From: Paraspadella gotoi
Taxonomy: Eukaryota > Chaetognatha
DNA: 64,000 nt
Direction of reading: 5' to 3'
Assembly (NCBI GenBank): GCA_051294375.1
Contig: CM119265.1
Coordinates: 348,328 to 412,327, forward strand
In this document: piece after piece, positions 1 to 10,536 of the stretch
Layout of the letters: every line of letters begins with the position of its first letter
How positions within the stretch are numbered: the stretch's first letter is position 1
Program-made: the position numbers and the translations under genes
The notes under the pieces: model-generated
Told to the model about the DNA's origin: nothing
Databases searched by the model: none
Seen by the model: only the letters and a program-made list of their open reading frames with translations

Positions 1-63
1 CCTAACCCCCTAACCCTAACCCTAACCCTAACCCTAACCCTAACCCTAACCCTAAACCCTAAA
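1..63 (+). repeat. Telomeric CCCTAA repeat, outer end
   Basis: The window opens with about ten CCCTAA units, some with an extra C or A. With CCCTAA on the plus strand, the G-rich TTAGGG strand runs leftward, so the chromosome tip is expected on the left. Only about 60 bases are present, so this may be a trimmed true end or one more internal block. Confidence 0.93.
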
Positions 64-66
64 CCA

Positions 67-940
67 CCGTAGATTCGAACCCCGATATTATTTTAATCCA
101 CAAGTGTGACACATGCCAGTTAATGGCCATCTCAGATCGATACAGACCTTTTTCTGAACTCATATTTATACTCGAATCGATTTTATAATAATAATAATAA
201 TAATAAAAAGAGGCGATGGACTGGTCTCGAACTCGGGACCTTCGATCCACGAGCGGCGACTCTACCAGCATCGCCACTCAGTCCGATGACATTAGAATGT
301 TAATCTAACTTATATAACTTGTATAACTCATTCGTTATATAATCAGATTGCTCTTTTATTGTTTAGAACAAATGATCATTTATATTTTATTTTAAACATA
401 TGTTTTTACTTTGTTGTTTCCACAAGGTCTGGAAAATCTTTTAATCAGTTTAAACAAAATTATTCACATCGAAAAGACTCGTTAAAATTATTGTTAATCG
501 GTTTTACTACTTCATTATTATTCATTTAATTGCATTTTATTGCTCATATAGATATTGCAATTACTAATTAGTAAATGGAATATCTATATGCTTTGATTAT
601 TTTATTAAGGTTCCATTTTAATCAATAACCAAACAAAGTTGGTTAGTCTTTTTAAAAACATTCAATAAACAAACATCACGCCACGTGCGTCAACGCCAAC
701 GTCAGCGTCACTTCCGGTTTGGGTTAAAAGGCTAATAACTCTATCAAATCCTACCTCTGGTCTTCCCGAGTCACGCCATCCAACTTCATTGACCTCTCGC
801 GACGCCAACGGCCGCGCCAGAAGCGACGCCAACTCGAAGGCCACGCCCACTTTCGTTCGATCGACTCCATTCACTCGCCGATCGACTCATCATCAGGTGC
901 GTCATCTCGTCAACAAAGTGAGTTGTTTACGCCATCTACA
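67..940 (+). repeat. 5' LTR of copy A
   Basis: The left border is (T)GTAG directly after telomeric repeats. The right border is CTACA at 936-940, one base before a TGGTGA primer site. The TGTAG/CTACA termini match the other LTRs here. About 874 bp, AT-rich at the left and GC-rich toward gag. There is no second copy, because the 3' end of the element is lost. The left border is less certain than the right one. Confidence 0.65.
218..284 (-). promoter_or_regulatory. tRNA-like segment in LTR A, antisense to the element
   Basis: On the minus strand a 67-base stretch begins and ends with the perfectly complementary GGACTG/CAGTCC. It has a D-arm-like GGCGA/TCGCC hairpin and an internal B-box-like GAGTTCGAGACC. 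It looks like a tRNA-derived Pol III promoter. A full cloverleaf is not clean in the anticodon arm, so it is not called as a tRNA gene. Confidence 0.6.
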
Positions 941-941
941 T

Positions 942-959
942 TGGTGATCCGCGACGTCG
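942..959 (+). other. Primer binding site, copy A
   Basis: TGGTGATCCGCGACG follows the LTR end (CTACA, one base, TGG). The TGG matches a tRNA 3' CCA. The stretch resembles the tRNA-Trp-type site TGGTGACCCCGACG with changes. Every copy in the window has TGGT(G/A)A at this place. Confidence 0.65.
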
Positions 960-994
960 GACTCCCTCAACCTTCTGATAAATCAACTATATCA

Positions 995-2128
995 ATGAGC
1001 GACTCTCGCGAGACGCGACAAGCCGCCCGACAACGCCAGCAAGCAAGCCCTAAACGTGCCCGCTGGATTCGGTCGTGGCCGAAACTCTCGTGAAAACTCG
1101 CCATCGAATCTCGTTAGGCGCCTCGCCGCGCCAATCTTCAACAACCCACCGGCGCAACGGAACCAGAAGTCTTTGCTGACGCCGAGGACAACGATACTGG
1201 CTAACGCCGCCGCCCTGGAGCGAAACGCGGAAGCTCTCCGTCGACCGCCCTCGCCACCGCACCTCGCCGCTCTAGAGAAGAAGAGGAAGCCTGACTTCCT
1301 CACTTCGATCCCAAAAACATCGACGTCTGGCCCGCCGAGTCGAAGCGGTTTATGTTCGATCCAATATTCGCGACGCTAAGGAGAAATTTGCTCACTTAGA
1401 GTCTAAGATGACGTCAATCTTAATCCGCGCGTCAACGCCTTTCTCTACGGCGAGCAAATCGGACAGACGCTGGAACGAGTTCGTCCTCTATCTTCAGAAA
1501 GAGTATGAGCTCCACTCCGCGCCAGCAGGCGGCCGTCTTACTCGATGGCTTTTGGCCGCGACGGCCTCAGACCATCGCAGCACCTCGCACGATTGGAGGA
1601 AAAGATAAAGGCTTAACCATCGATGATCTAAAGAAGGAACGGTCATTAGAGGACTCCCCATTGAAGTCCAACGCCTCCCTCGAGGGAAAAGCCGATTCGT
1701 TGACGGCGCAGAGTTGGCCGATGAGGCGACAAGTTCTTTGATCAAGACGGACGTCTACGACTGGCAGCTCCATCATCGACGATCAACGCGCCACTCTCAA
1801 ACAACTCGTCGACGACGACATAAGCGACAGCGACGACGAGGCAGAGATAAACGCTGTAGGGGGACAGCGCCGCGACCGCAGCCGCCCGTCAAACGGGAAC
1901 TGGAGGTCCAATGCAGCGAAGCCTCCCTCAAGCAGCGCCAGACCGCCAAGTGGCTCGTCAACGAATCCCCGCCCGGCCAATCAAAAGCTTAAGCAAATCT
2001 GCCGCTACCATCTCTAAGTTTGGCGACGCCGCTTTTAAATGCGAGCGCGGTTGTGCCCGCAGAAACAGATTTTATGGAAAGACGACGATTCAAAGCCGGG
2101 AAACGGAACAGCGGGCCCGCGCAGGTGA
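995..2128 (+). pseudogene. gag: gag of copy A, broken
   Basis: The ATG at 995 starts MSDSRETRQAARQRQ, matching the MSDSD start of copy H. Scattered frames then give pieces of capsid, and near 1998-2062 the zinc knuckle, with cysteine, histidine and FGDAAFKCERGC recognisable. Several frameshifts prevent a continuous Gag. The stop TGA at 2126-2128 overlaps GTGAACGC, where the pol frame is already open, as in the intact copies. In intact relatives Gag is about 355-370 residues and forms the virus-like particle shell. Confidence 0.75.
2098..2104 (+). promoter_or_regulatory. -1 frameshift heptamer, copy A
   Basis: GGGAAAC is a canonical X XXY YYZ slippery heptamer, 22 bases before the gag stop. 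The same heptamer sits at the same place in copies G and H. Confidence 0.6.
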
Positions 2129-5100
2129 ACGCGGTGCCCCGCTCAGACGACGACTCACCCGACTTTTCCTTCTTCCGTCGTAGACGCCAGTGACGGTCGT
2201 CAGCTGGCTAGTGGATGGTGGAGCTCTGCTTTCCCTCATCCTCCGACGCCGGAGCAGAGAGCGGCGGGTCCAACTGGAGCACAATTACAACGGGCCAAGC
2301 CGGTAAGTCCAATAGCATGTTACGGCATAGCCCTCGACGCATTACGCTCGGCCCAAGAATATTTCCTTTCGATGTACTAATAGCCGATGTTACTCAAAGC
2401 ATTCTTGGGCCGACTTTGCTCGCGAATATTTATCTCGCCCCGAATCAACCGCGATGGCTTATTGTTGGACTTAAAAGGACTACTCGACCATTCCGTGCGC
2501 AGTTACACCGCGCAAAGCTTCCGTCACAGATCAACTTCGTCGATCAAAAGGAGAACGTATCTACCAACTCCTCGACAAATACCCATCGCTCTCCAAACCA
2601 AGTTTTGAGCTGAAGGAGCCTAAACATGGAGTTCGGCACCATATTCCCAACAGAGGGCCGCCCATGTCAAGCACGAGCTCGGCGCCTCGATCCGAGAAGC
2701 TGGCTGTGGCCAAAGCTGAATTGGAGAGATGGTGGCGCTTGGCATTGCCAAACGTTCCAAGAGCGCCTGGTCGTCACCCATCCTGTGTGCTACCCAAGTC
2801 AGACGGCGGCTGGAGAGTCTGTGGCGACTTTCGACGCCTCAACTCCAGTGACTAAAGACGACAAGTACCCGGTGAAGTTATTAGCAGACTTCAACGCCCA
2901 ACTCGCCGGGAAAAAGAGTCTTTTCAAAAGTCGACTTACTGAAGGGATACCACCAATCCCAGTGGCGGACGAGGATGTGGTAAAACGGCCGTAATCACGC
3001 CCTTCGGCCTGTTCGTCTTCCTGAGAACCCCGTTCCGACCTTAAAACGCCGGACAGGATTTCAGCGAATGATGGACGAATCCTGGGCGACGTCCCCCACA
3101 CTTACGTGTATCTGGACGACATCCTCGATCGCCAGCGAGACGACGAGGAACAGCACGTGCTGACCTCGAACAGGTCTTCAAGGCCCTCTCGAGCAACCGG
3201 GCTCGTCGTAAACAGAAGAAGTGCGAGTTGGGGAAAAATCACTCGAGTTCCTCGGCTACCTGGTGGACGCGTCAGGCGTCAAGCCTCTTCCCAAGAAGGT
3301 CGACGCAATCCGCGCCACCAATCCGCCAACGACGATTAAGGAGCTCCAGCGGTTCTTGGAATGGTGAACTACTATCGCCGTTTCCTTCCAAGGGCCGCCC
3401 ACCAACGCCGCACGCCCTCTACGACGCATTAGCCGGCAGCCCAAGCAGCCTTATGTACTGAATGGGCTGTGTATATAGGCTTCAACGCAGTGAAGAGGCC
3501 CTGGCGAACGCGCGCTTTGCTCCGTCACCTCCGAACACGCCCAGCTTTCTCTATACGACCGCGCTTCCGACATCGGGCCGTCGGCGCGTCCTTGAGCGCG
3601 CAGCGGCCGATGGATGGGAACCCGACATGCCTTCTTTTCGGCCAAGTTAGACGAGGCTCAGCGAAGATGGCCCGCCCGTTCATCGGGAGCTCTATGGCGC
3701 ATTTAGACAGTGCGTCATTTTCGACATTGGCTGGAGGGTCGGACGGCTTTTAGCTGTTTTATACCGACCACCAGTCATTATTCACGCTCTCACAAACTTG
3801 TTCCGGAACCCCCAAACTACTCGGCATAATTTCAGTTATCCGTGATCTCCGAGTTTCACGCCGCGACATCGACGACACGTGGGCGTGGAAAGGCCAATGT
3901 GGTGGCCGATGCCCTCTCCAGGCCAACCCACCTGCCTTCAATCGCCTCCGTCGACAAACCAAAAGTCTCCGACGAAAAAAGTCGAAGACCTCAATCGGGC
4001 ACTATCAACGCGATTGGGCAGGAAGGAATCGACCTTCAAGAGATGGCTCGCCACCAGGCCCTCGACAGAGACTAGCCAACGCCTCACTAAGGACGCAACG
4101 AACTGGGCTGAGCTTCAGAAAAATTAAACTCGGCGACCAAGAATCTACTCGTTGACGTTTCGATACGGCCCCGCCCGCCGCCTTCGTCCAGAATCATGGC
4201 GCCCGTCGAATCTTCGACGTCCGTTCATGCCTGGGCCATCCGGCGTCGCTAGGACACAGGGAAACAATATCCTCTAAATTCGTCTGGCCATCAATCCGAG
4301 CGGATAGCGACACGCTGGGCGAGAGAGTGCATCCTTGCCAGGCAGGCGAAGGTGACTCGCCACGTCACGCCCAATATCCGGCGATTCAACTCCCTGCTCG
4401 CGCTTTCAACATCTGAATGGTAGATATAACGATCATGCCAGCGTCAAACGGCTTCGGCTATCTCCTCACTGTCGTAGATCGTTTTTACCAGATGGCCGAC
4501 GCGCTACCCATGAAGAACATGGCTTCGACCACCGTGGTCGACACCCTCGTCCCGGATGGATTGCGACATTTGGAGTGCCCTCAGACATCACTACAGACAG
4601 AGGCGCCCATTTAGTTCGTCAACATGACCAGCTCGCGCAAATATGGGCATCCACCACCATCAACTGCAGCGTATCATCCACAAGCGAACGGGCTTGTGGA
4701 GCGCTTTCACCGGCGACTCAAGGAGGCGCTAATCGCCTAGCGGCAGAAGACCCTCACCAATGGTTCTGGCGTCTCCCTCGGCCTTACTCGCCATCCGGAC
4801 GACCATAAAGCCCGACATCGGCGCATCTCCGGCCGATTCGTTTTTGGAGAAGGTCCACCGTCCCTGGCGCCTACTTCTCCAGCTCCACGGACGATCAACC
4901 TTCGGCAAAGCGTCGTATCGTTGCGAAATAATTTACGCGTCGAATAGAACGTTAAACCTACCGAAACGGTCTACGCATCGCCGCCAACGTGTATCTCCCG
5001 ATTCGCTCGTCCAGCCACCACGTATTCGTACACGCCCGGCGTCATAACCGCCCCCACAGCGCCTTACCAGGGGCCATTCCGCGTTCATCTCGCGGATAAA

Positions 5101-5170
5101 TTTGAACTTCGTACGATTCCTGGGTCGAGGCGTCGAGACGGTAGCGATCGCCAGAATCAACCAGCGACAA
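2129..5170 (+). pseudogene. pol: pol of copy A, broken and 3'-truncated
   Basis: Pieces in all three plus frames give, in order: protease WLVDGGALLS (about 2205), the linker IFPTEGRPCQARARRLD (2641), the RT start and KIDLLKGYH remnants (2900-2960), YLDD (about 3110), RNase H remnants (3500-3950), the integrase zinc region (about 4230-4350), TTDRGA remnants (about 4590), the [13 protein letters not shown] block (about 4670-4720) and GPF near 5070. More than a dozen frameshifts make it non-coding. It ends before the proline-rich tail because copy B's LTR end abuts it. Confidence 0.85.
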
Positions 5171-5178
5171 TATGGAGA

Positions 5179-5192
5179 GTTCGACGGCTACA
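5179..5192 (-). repeat. Remnant of the 3' LTR of copy B
   Basis: GTTCGACGGCTACA matches the right end of the 5' LTR (near 11173-11186) and is followed by the C-rich complement of the polypurine tract. No LTR homology continues to the left, where copy A pol sequence starts. Confidence 0.6.
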
Positions 5193-5521
5193 TCCCCCGC
5201 TGTTGGAATATAAGGGACTTAAATATTTCAAAAATACTTCGTTGTCGTCTAACGTGTGATTGAAAAGTATGATGATAAATCTTAAAATATTACTATAAAA
5301 AGGGGTTTTAAAATTGACGATCTGATTCACTTGACCGACTTTTCTTCTGACGCGGATCAATAAGCAATAATAATCAATTCGTACGAGTACGAAAAAATGT
5401 ACAAAAATTCAAAAATGTTGTAAAATTCAAAACAAAGAAATATAGGCCATAATACTGGGTAATTACAAATAATATGCGACTGTTGTAGCGCACCGCGCTG
5501 GGTGACGCTTGGCGGAAGAAA
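5193..5521 (-). other. 3'UTR and polypurine tract of copy B
   Basis: The complement of the polypurine tract (TCCCCCGC) abuts the LTR end. The AT-rich 3'UTR contains the motif GTTGTCGTCTAACGTGTGATTG (plus-strand view) shared with copies G, H and I. No env-like reading frame is present. Confidence 0.65.
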
Positions 5522-8500
5522 CTAAAGACCGGTTGCAACAGTCGATCTAGGCTTAGGCCTAACAGCGGGGATTTTGTTTTCTGTTTTTGTATCGTTGTTG
5601 TTTTTTGTTTCTGTATTATTGTTTTTGTTGTTGTTCTCCCCCGCTTGGCGTTTTATCAACTCTTTTAGAACTATAGCATAAGTTGGGCGATAAGGCTTGT
5701 TAGAAAAATTTTCAGGTGTTGGCCTAGAAAACCTACACGTTGGCTCATTTCTCAGGTTTTCTTTATCGCTCGGTTGAGATTGTTCTTTTGGGGAATGAGT
5801 TGAATTGCTTGTCGGCCGATTTGGAGGTGTTGCAGGTGGTCCAGGTTCCTGAAATGATGGGGATGGGTCGGGGGGGGGATGGGGTAGAGGGGAGGAGGGT
5901 GAAGGAGGCGGAGGAGACATCGACGGAGAAGGAGAGGCCGCTCTCAGGTGCTGCCTATGAGTAGTCGATGAATCTGAAACCCGGTTTTTCGATCGAGTAG
6001 TCCTTGAAGTTGGAACCGGGTTTCTCGTTCTTGGTCCTGGTCGTCGGCCTGGTGGTCTCTCTTCGCGCGGTTCTGGGTCATCGATTTGCCTGTCGTCTTC
6101 GCTGACCCAGGCTGGCTTGACCCTGGCGATGTTGACCGTTTCATGACCTTTGCTGGGGATGTCGATCGTCATGTTGAGGTTATTGCGATGCACTACCCGA
6201 TAGGGACCTTCATAGGGAGGAACAAGAGGAGGGTTAACGCCGGCTCTTCTAATAAATACATACTTGGCTGTATTTAAGTTTGATGGGATGTGTATCGCCG
6301 GTTGACGATGAGCCGATGTCTGCGTGGGTTGAAGTCGTGCCACTTCGACCCTTAGTTTCGATAGCTGCGATCTTCTTTGTCGATTGAGATTTTCGTCGTT
6401 GACTTGGGCGTCACCTAGCATAGAGCCTGGGACGCCAATCCCTTCGCCGAAGACCAGATCAGCTGCTGACGCTCCTATGTCTTCCTTCACAGTTGTTCTG
6501 ATTGCAAGCAGCGTGAGGGGCAATCTCCAGAACCAATTTTCTTTTTCATCATTTGCTAATGCCATTAGGGACTCCTTTAGTCTTCGATGAAATCTCTCTA
6601 CCATCCCGTTGGCCTGTGGATGGTATGCTGTTGTTGTTTGGTTCTTGATTCCCCATGTTTTGGTCAGCTGCTGCCACAGATTTGAGGTAAACTGGCTACC
6701 TCTGTCGGTTGTGATTACAGATGGTGTCCCAAAGATGCTAATCCAGTTTAGACTTAGTGCATCTAGAATTGTTGGAGTCAATGTATTTTGCAGAGGTATG
6801 GCGGCAGGCCAGCGTGAAAATCTATCGACTATTGTCAATAGATATGAGAATCCGTTTGACCTGGGCATTTTGACGAGGTCAATGTTTAGATGCTGGAACC
6901 TTCGCGCTGGGACGTTGAACTCGCCTATTTCTGGGACGGTGTGCTTGGAGACTTTGGCGCGCTGACAATCTAGACAGTCTCGAGCCCAACGCGACACATC
7001 TTGGCGCATCCCTGTCCACACAAACTTGGCGGCGACGGCTTTTCGCGTGGCTTCGACTCCTGGGTGGCCGAGGCCGTGAATAACGTCGAAAATTTTGCGC
7101 CTCCATGACTTGGGAACGAATGGGCGCGCTGGTCCGTTGGAGATGTCTGCGAGTAGTTCCTGGTTACCAACCCTGATCTTGCGAAATGTGAGACCAGTCC
7201 TGGCGTCGTCGGCGAGCTTCTGGAAGTCGGGATCTAAGGCCTGCTCTTGAGCCATTTGCTCAAAGTCGACTTCGAAGTTTGTCAATGACGCTATGACGGC
7301 GTTGACGTCGTCGAGGCGGTCCTGCTTGATAGGGCGGTCCTCCTGACTCTCGACTGGTTGCTCGTTTTCTGCAGGAGTTGCTGGAGTCGTTGTAGGCCGT
7401 TTGCTCTTGGTGATCGGAATTGTTTTTGTTGACGCTGTCTCGCTGGTAGTCTTGTTGTCGTTGACGCCGGCGCTGACGCTTGTTGCAGCTGGTGGCGGGG
7501 CGTTAGGGCGAGACAGGGCGTCTGCCACTACATTGGCTTTACCCTTCAAATATCTGACGTCTGTGGTGAATTCGGCGATTGCCGATAACTGGTAAGACTG
7601 TCTTACTGTCTGGGGTTCCGATTTTTTTCGAATCGCCGATACGAGACTCTGATGATCTGTATAAAGGGTGAAGGCCCTGCCTTCCACCCAGTGGCGAAAA
7701 TGTCGTACGGCTCGAAACGCTCCGAAAAGCTCTCGGTCAAAAGGTGGCCATAGCTTTTGGTTTTTAGCCAACTTTGCCGAGAAAAAGGCTAAAGGTTCCC
7801 AACCTTTTGGGCCTCTCTGTTCAAGTACAGCGCCCACCGCATGATCCGAAGCGTCGGTTGTGATACAAAGCTGCGCTCCAGTGCGGGGGTGGTGGAGTAG
7901 GGCTGCAGAAATGAGTCCTTCCTTTATTGCTTCAAAGGCTGTCTCGCAGTCGTTTGTCCACACTAAGGCTTTGGGCTTGCCGCTCAGTGCTTCGTATAAA
8001 GGTGCGCATCGGTGGGCCACCTTTGGTATGAAGCGCCTGTAATAGTTTATCATGCCAAGGAATCTCTGCAATTCCTTGACAGATGTTGGCCTTGTCGTTT
8101 CCTGGAGGGTCTGGACTCTGGCGGGAAGTGGACGGACGCCATGCTTGTCGACGAGAAAGCCAAGAAATTCTAACGATTCTTGGCCTAACAAGCATTTTTT
8201 GGTGTTCACCACCAAACCGTTTTCGTCGAGCGCTTTAAAGACGCGTTCCAGGTCCTGTAGATGCTCCTCCGGCGAAGAGGATGCCACCAAAATGTCGTCC
8301 AGATAGACGAACGTGTGGGGGACGTCGCCCAAGATTTCGTCCATTAGCCGTTGAAAATCTTGACCGGCGTTCTTCAAGCCGAATGGGCAGCGTGGGAACA
8401 CGTAGAGCCCAAACGGCGTGATGACGGCGGTCTTCTTCACGTCTGCCGGATTTACCGGGATTTGGTGGTATCCCTTGAGTAAGTCAATTTTCGAGAAAAT

Positions 8501-9373
8501 TGACTTACCTTCGAGTTGCGCATTGAAGTCGGAGAGTAGTTTGACCGGATAGCGGTCGTCGACGGTCTGGGCATTTAAACGGCGGTAGTCGCCACAGCAC
8601 CGCCAACCTCCATCCGGTTTAGAGACGACGTGTAAAGGGGAAGACCATTCGGACTTGCCCCTCTTGGCCACTCCGAGTGCCACCATCTTCTCCAGTTCTC
8701 TCTTCGCAACCGCAAGCTTTTCTGGATCCAGTCGACGGGCTCGTGCCTGGCAGGGTCTGCCCTCCGTCGGGATCGAGTGGGTTACACCATGACGAGGCTC
8801 TTTTATCTCGAAAGTCGGTGTTGAGAGCGAGGGGAAAGATTCGAGCAACTTGTAGTATTTTTCCCCCTTTCTGTCGACAAAGTTGACGTGAAGTGCAGTC
8901 TCCTTGGAGGTAGATCCTGCAATTGTCGAAAAGTTTTGGAGGTCAATAAGAAGGCCGTCTCTGTGATTCGGTGCTAAATAATTGTCCGCTAAAAAGTCTG
9001 CGCCTAAGATATTTTGCTTGACGTCCGCCACGACGAAGCAATAGTTGAACTTTCTATTTCCTAATTGCACAGTCTTTTCCACTGTTCCATAACACGAGAT
9101 TGGCGAGCCGTTTGCTGCCTGTAATTTCATTAACGGATCGGCGCCTTTACTACGTTGTTGTGGAGTGGGCGGGATAATAGACAAGAGAGCGCCTCCATCT
9201 ACTAGCCACCTCGTTCTATCCCCGGCGTCCCTTATGAAGATGAGGTCGTTCGACGCCGGTGATGTTGAAGAATCTTGGGGGACGGCGTTCACCGTCGACG
9301 GCCCCCTCGAGAGTTTAAATCTTTCTTCTTTTGAACGTCGTTGAATCGCGCGCATCCGGGGTCGCACGACCAT
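5522..9373 (-). CDS. pol: Pol polyprotein, copy B (PR-RT-RNaseH-IN)
   Basis: An open frame of 1283 codons encodes the enzymes that copy and integrate the element. Domains in order: retropepsin with DGG at residue 59; the reverse transcriptase signature KIDLLKGYHQIP and then YLDD at about 357; RNase H with TTDAS, FDREL and YTDHQSL; the integrase HHCC zinc domain (HGLGHPG...CLDC), D in NIDLVK, D in TTDRGSQ and E in GMVERFH; then GPYR (GPY/F module). After a proline-rich linker comes the conserved tail FSRPTPENFSNK...VLKELIKRQ. The frame overlaps gag by 85 bases in the -1 register, so translation probably depends on frameshifting at 9313-9319 rather than on its own start. Confidence 0.93.
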   Translation of the reverse strand: MVVRPRMRAIQRRSKEERFKLSRGPSTVNAVPQDSSTSPASNDLIFIRDAGDRTRWLVDGGALLSIIPPTPQQRSKGADPLMKLQAANGSPISCYGTVEKTVQLGNRKFNYCFVVADVKQNILGADFLADNYLAPNHRDGLLIDLQNFSTIAGSTSKETALHVNFVDRKGEKYYKLLESFPSLSTPTFEIKEPRHGVTHSIPTEGRPCQARARRLDPEKLAVAKRELEKMVALGVAKRGKSEWSSPLHVVSKPDGGWRCCGDYRRLNAQTVDDRYPVKLLSDFNAQLEGKSIFSKIDLLKGYHQIPVNPADVKKTAVITPFGLYVFPRCPFGLKNAGQDFQRLMDEILGDVPHTFVYLDDILVASSSPEEHLQDLERVFKALDENGLVVNTKKCLLGQESLEFLGFLVDKHGVRPLPARVQTLQETTRPTSVKELQRFLGMINYYRRFIPKVAHRCAPLYEALSGKPKALVWTNDCETAFEAIKEGLISAALLHHPRTGAQLCITTDASDHAVGAVLEQRGPKGWEPLAFFSAKLAKNQKLWPPFDRELFGAFRAVRHFRHWVEGRAFTLYTDHQSLVSAIRKKSEPQTVRQSYQLSAIAEFTTDVRYLKGKANVVADALSRPNAPPPAATSVSAGVNDNKTTSETASTKTIPITKSKRPTTTPATPAENEQPVESQEDRPIKQDRLDDVNAVIASLTNFEVDFEQMAQEQALDPDFQKLADDARTGLTFRKIRVGNQELLADISNGPARPFVPKSWRRKIFDVIHGLGHPGVEATRKAVAAKFVWTGMRQDVSRWARDCLDCQRAKVSKHTVPEIGEFNVPARRFQHLNIDLVKMPRSNGFSYLLTIVDRFSRWPAAIPLQNTLTPTILDALSLNWISIFGTPSVITTDRGSQFTSNLWQQLTKTWGIKNQTTTAYHPQANGMVERFHRRLKESLMALANDEKENWFWRLPLTLLAIRTTVKEDIGASAADLVFGEGIGVPGSMLGDAQVNDENLNRQRRSQLSKLRVEVARLQPTQTSAHRQPAIHIPSNLNTAKYVFIRRAGVNPPLVPPYEGPYRVVHRNNLNMTIDIPSKGHETVNIARVKPAWVSEDDRQIDDPEPREERPPGRRPGPRTRNPVPTSRTTRSKNRVSDSSTTHRQHLRAASPSPSMSPPPPSPSSPLPHPPPDPSPSFQEPGPPATPPNRPTSNSTHSPKEQSQPSDKENLRNEPTCRFSRPTPENFSNKPYRPTYAIVLKELIKRQAGENNNKNNNTETKNNNDTKTENKIPAVRPKPRSTVATGL

Positions 9374-10350
9374 GCGTCGTCCCCAAATTTAATGTGTTTG
9401 GCACACAACGTGGTCAGTTTCCCTTTGGTCTTAACCTTCTGATGCGGAGTAGGTCGTCGTTTGGCGCCAGTGGATCGACGTGGGCGATTGTCGACGGAGT
9501 TGATGGCGTCTTCCTCTTCAGAATCGCTTTCTATCTGCTGATGACGCTCTTTGTCCACGTGGCTCACTAGCGATGTTGCCTGGCGCAGCTTCACGTTACC
9601 GTCACTATCGAAGTGGCGGTCGGCGAGTTGGCAGAGGTCGTGGGCGCTGAGGTCATCCGCCTTCTCCTCGAGTTGGCGGCGAATTTCGAGAGGGATTTCG
9701 CGCAATATTTTTTCCTTTCGGATGTCGTCGAGCGTAAGAGTTTTTGTCTTTTCCTCCAGTTGTGCAAGCATTTTGGAGGGCTTTGCAGTGTCGACGTCGA
9801 GGGCGTCGAGGATATGTGCTGCTTGTTGGCGACGAGTTAATCCGTATTCTTTCCTGAGATACGCAATAAACTGTCGCCACGCCTCCTCTGAAGGTTCTCC
9901 GAATAAAAATTTGTTGATCGTGGGATCGACGCCAATTGCAATCTTCGATTCGAGATGCGCAAACTTGGTCTTCGGTGCTGTGATGCCCGCTCTGGTGTAA
10001 GCGGCTTCAGTCCTCTTAATCCATATTTCGATGTTAGCTACATCGAAGTCGGGCAAGTCCGGTTTTCTGTTTGACGCCCTTTCCAGCGCTCGAGTGGCCG
10101 CGGCGAGCGCCGCGCGAAGCTCGTCATTTTCGTCCTGTAGGCCTCGCGAAGGGGCGTCGGCCGTTGCCATGCTGTCGCTTCCGGTATTAGCGCCTCGAAA
10201 GTTGAATTCAGGCGCGGCGTCGGTGAATGCCGGAGACGGTGAGCGTGAGCGGAGGCCGGCGCCGAAGCTGAAGGGCAATTCGAGTCTTGTCGAGTCGCTG
10301 GCGTCGCGCTGGGCAGAGCGGAGTCGGGACCGAAGGTCTGAGCCACTCAT
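9289..10350 (-). CDS. gag: Gag polyprotein, copy B
   Basis: The frame is open from 10410, but the ATG at 10350 (MSGSDLRSRLRSAQR) is chosen because it aligns with the Gag starts of H (MSDSDVRSRLRSAQR) and G. About 353 residues. A low-complexity N-terminus is followed by a capsid-like domain (LPDFDVANIEIWIKRTEAAY, then FAHLESKI). The C-terminal zinc knuckle is C-AK-H...FGDDAWSC-DPG-C, a Cx2Hx9Cx3C arrangement, followed by a basic end GGRRR. It probably assembles the particle and binds element RNA. Confidence 0.9.
   Translation of the reverse strand: MSGSDLRSRLRSAQRDASDSTRLELPFSFGAGLRSRSPSPAFTDAAPEFNFRGANTGSDSMATADAPSRGLQDENDELRAALAAATRALERASNRKPDLPDFDVANIEIWIKRTEAAYTRAGITAPKTKFAHLESKIAIGVDPTINKFLFGEPSEEAWRQFIAYLRKEYGLTRRQQAAHILDALDVDTAKPSKMLAQLEEKTKTLTLDDIRKEKILREIPLEIRRQLEEKADDLSAHDLCQLADRHFDSDGNVKLRQATSLVSHVDKERHQQIESDSEEEDAINSVDNRPRRSTGAKRRPTPHQKVKTKGKLTTLCAKHIKFGDDAWSCDPGCARFNDVQKKKDLNSRGGRRR
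9313..9319 (-). promoter_or_regulatory. -1 frameshift heptamer, copy B
   Basis: On the coding strand the gag codons GAT TTA AAC contain TTTAAAC in the correct phase (T TTA AAC), about 24 bases before the gag stop. Pol lies in the -1 frame. This is one of the strongest known -1 slippery heptamers. Confidence 0.75.
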
Positions 10351-10419
10351 TGATTTCGTTTTGGCTCCGTTGGGCCGTCGGGGAACGTTTGCAATAAATA
10401 GAAAGGGCAAGCGTGAGCG

Positions 10420-10460
10420 GAACGGGCTATTAGCTTAATTCCCAATCTCTTCACCCGTTC
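10420..10460 (-). promoter_or_regulatory. Leader hairpin with donor-like GTAAG, copy B
   Basis: In plus view GAACGGG (10420-10426) pairs with CCCGTTC (10454-10460), 7 bp, with a 27-base loop containing TTAAT. On the element strand CAG|GTAAG precedes the stem. The same place in other copies has a different but equally paired stem. Confidence 0.65.
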
Positions 10461-10516
10461 TTACCTGGAAAACGGTGATCTTTAGCTGGTTCCCCTGTTT
10501 TTGAAGTTGGAAGCGT

Positions 10517-10534
10517 CCTTCGTCGAGCTCACCA
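10517..10534 (-). other. Primer binding site, copy B
   Basis: TGGTGAGCTCGACGAAGG on the minus strand, two bases after the LTR end CCACA. Partly similar to the complement of the tRNA-Trp 3' end. Confidence 0.65.
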
Positions 10535-10536
10535 TG

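Larger units (their letters stand above)
67..5178 (+). mobile_element. Copy A: decayed Ty3/gypsy element, plus strand
   Basis: This is the only copy on the plus strand. It has a 5' LTR (67-940), primer site, gag and pol, all recognisable by similarity to copies B, G and H, but broken by many single-base frameshifts and stops. The 3' end is missing: pol is readable to the GPY/F and ARI motifs near 5160 and then runs into the last 14 bases of the LTR of copy B at 5179. It belongs to family 1 (YLDD reverse transcriptase, GGGAAAC shift site). Confidence 0.85.

Noticed and set aside
66-137. Second tRNA-like segment at the start of LTR A (B-box-like GGGTTCGAATCT on the minus strand at 68-84)
   Set aside because: The A-box side is weak and no arm pairs convincingly.
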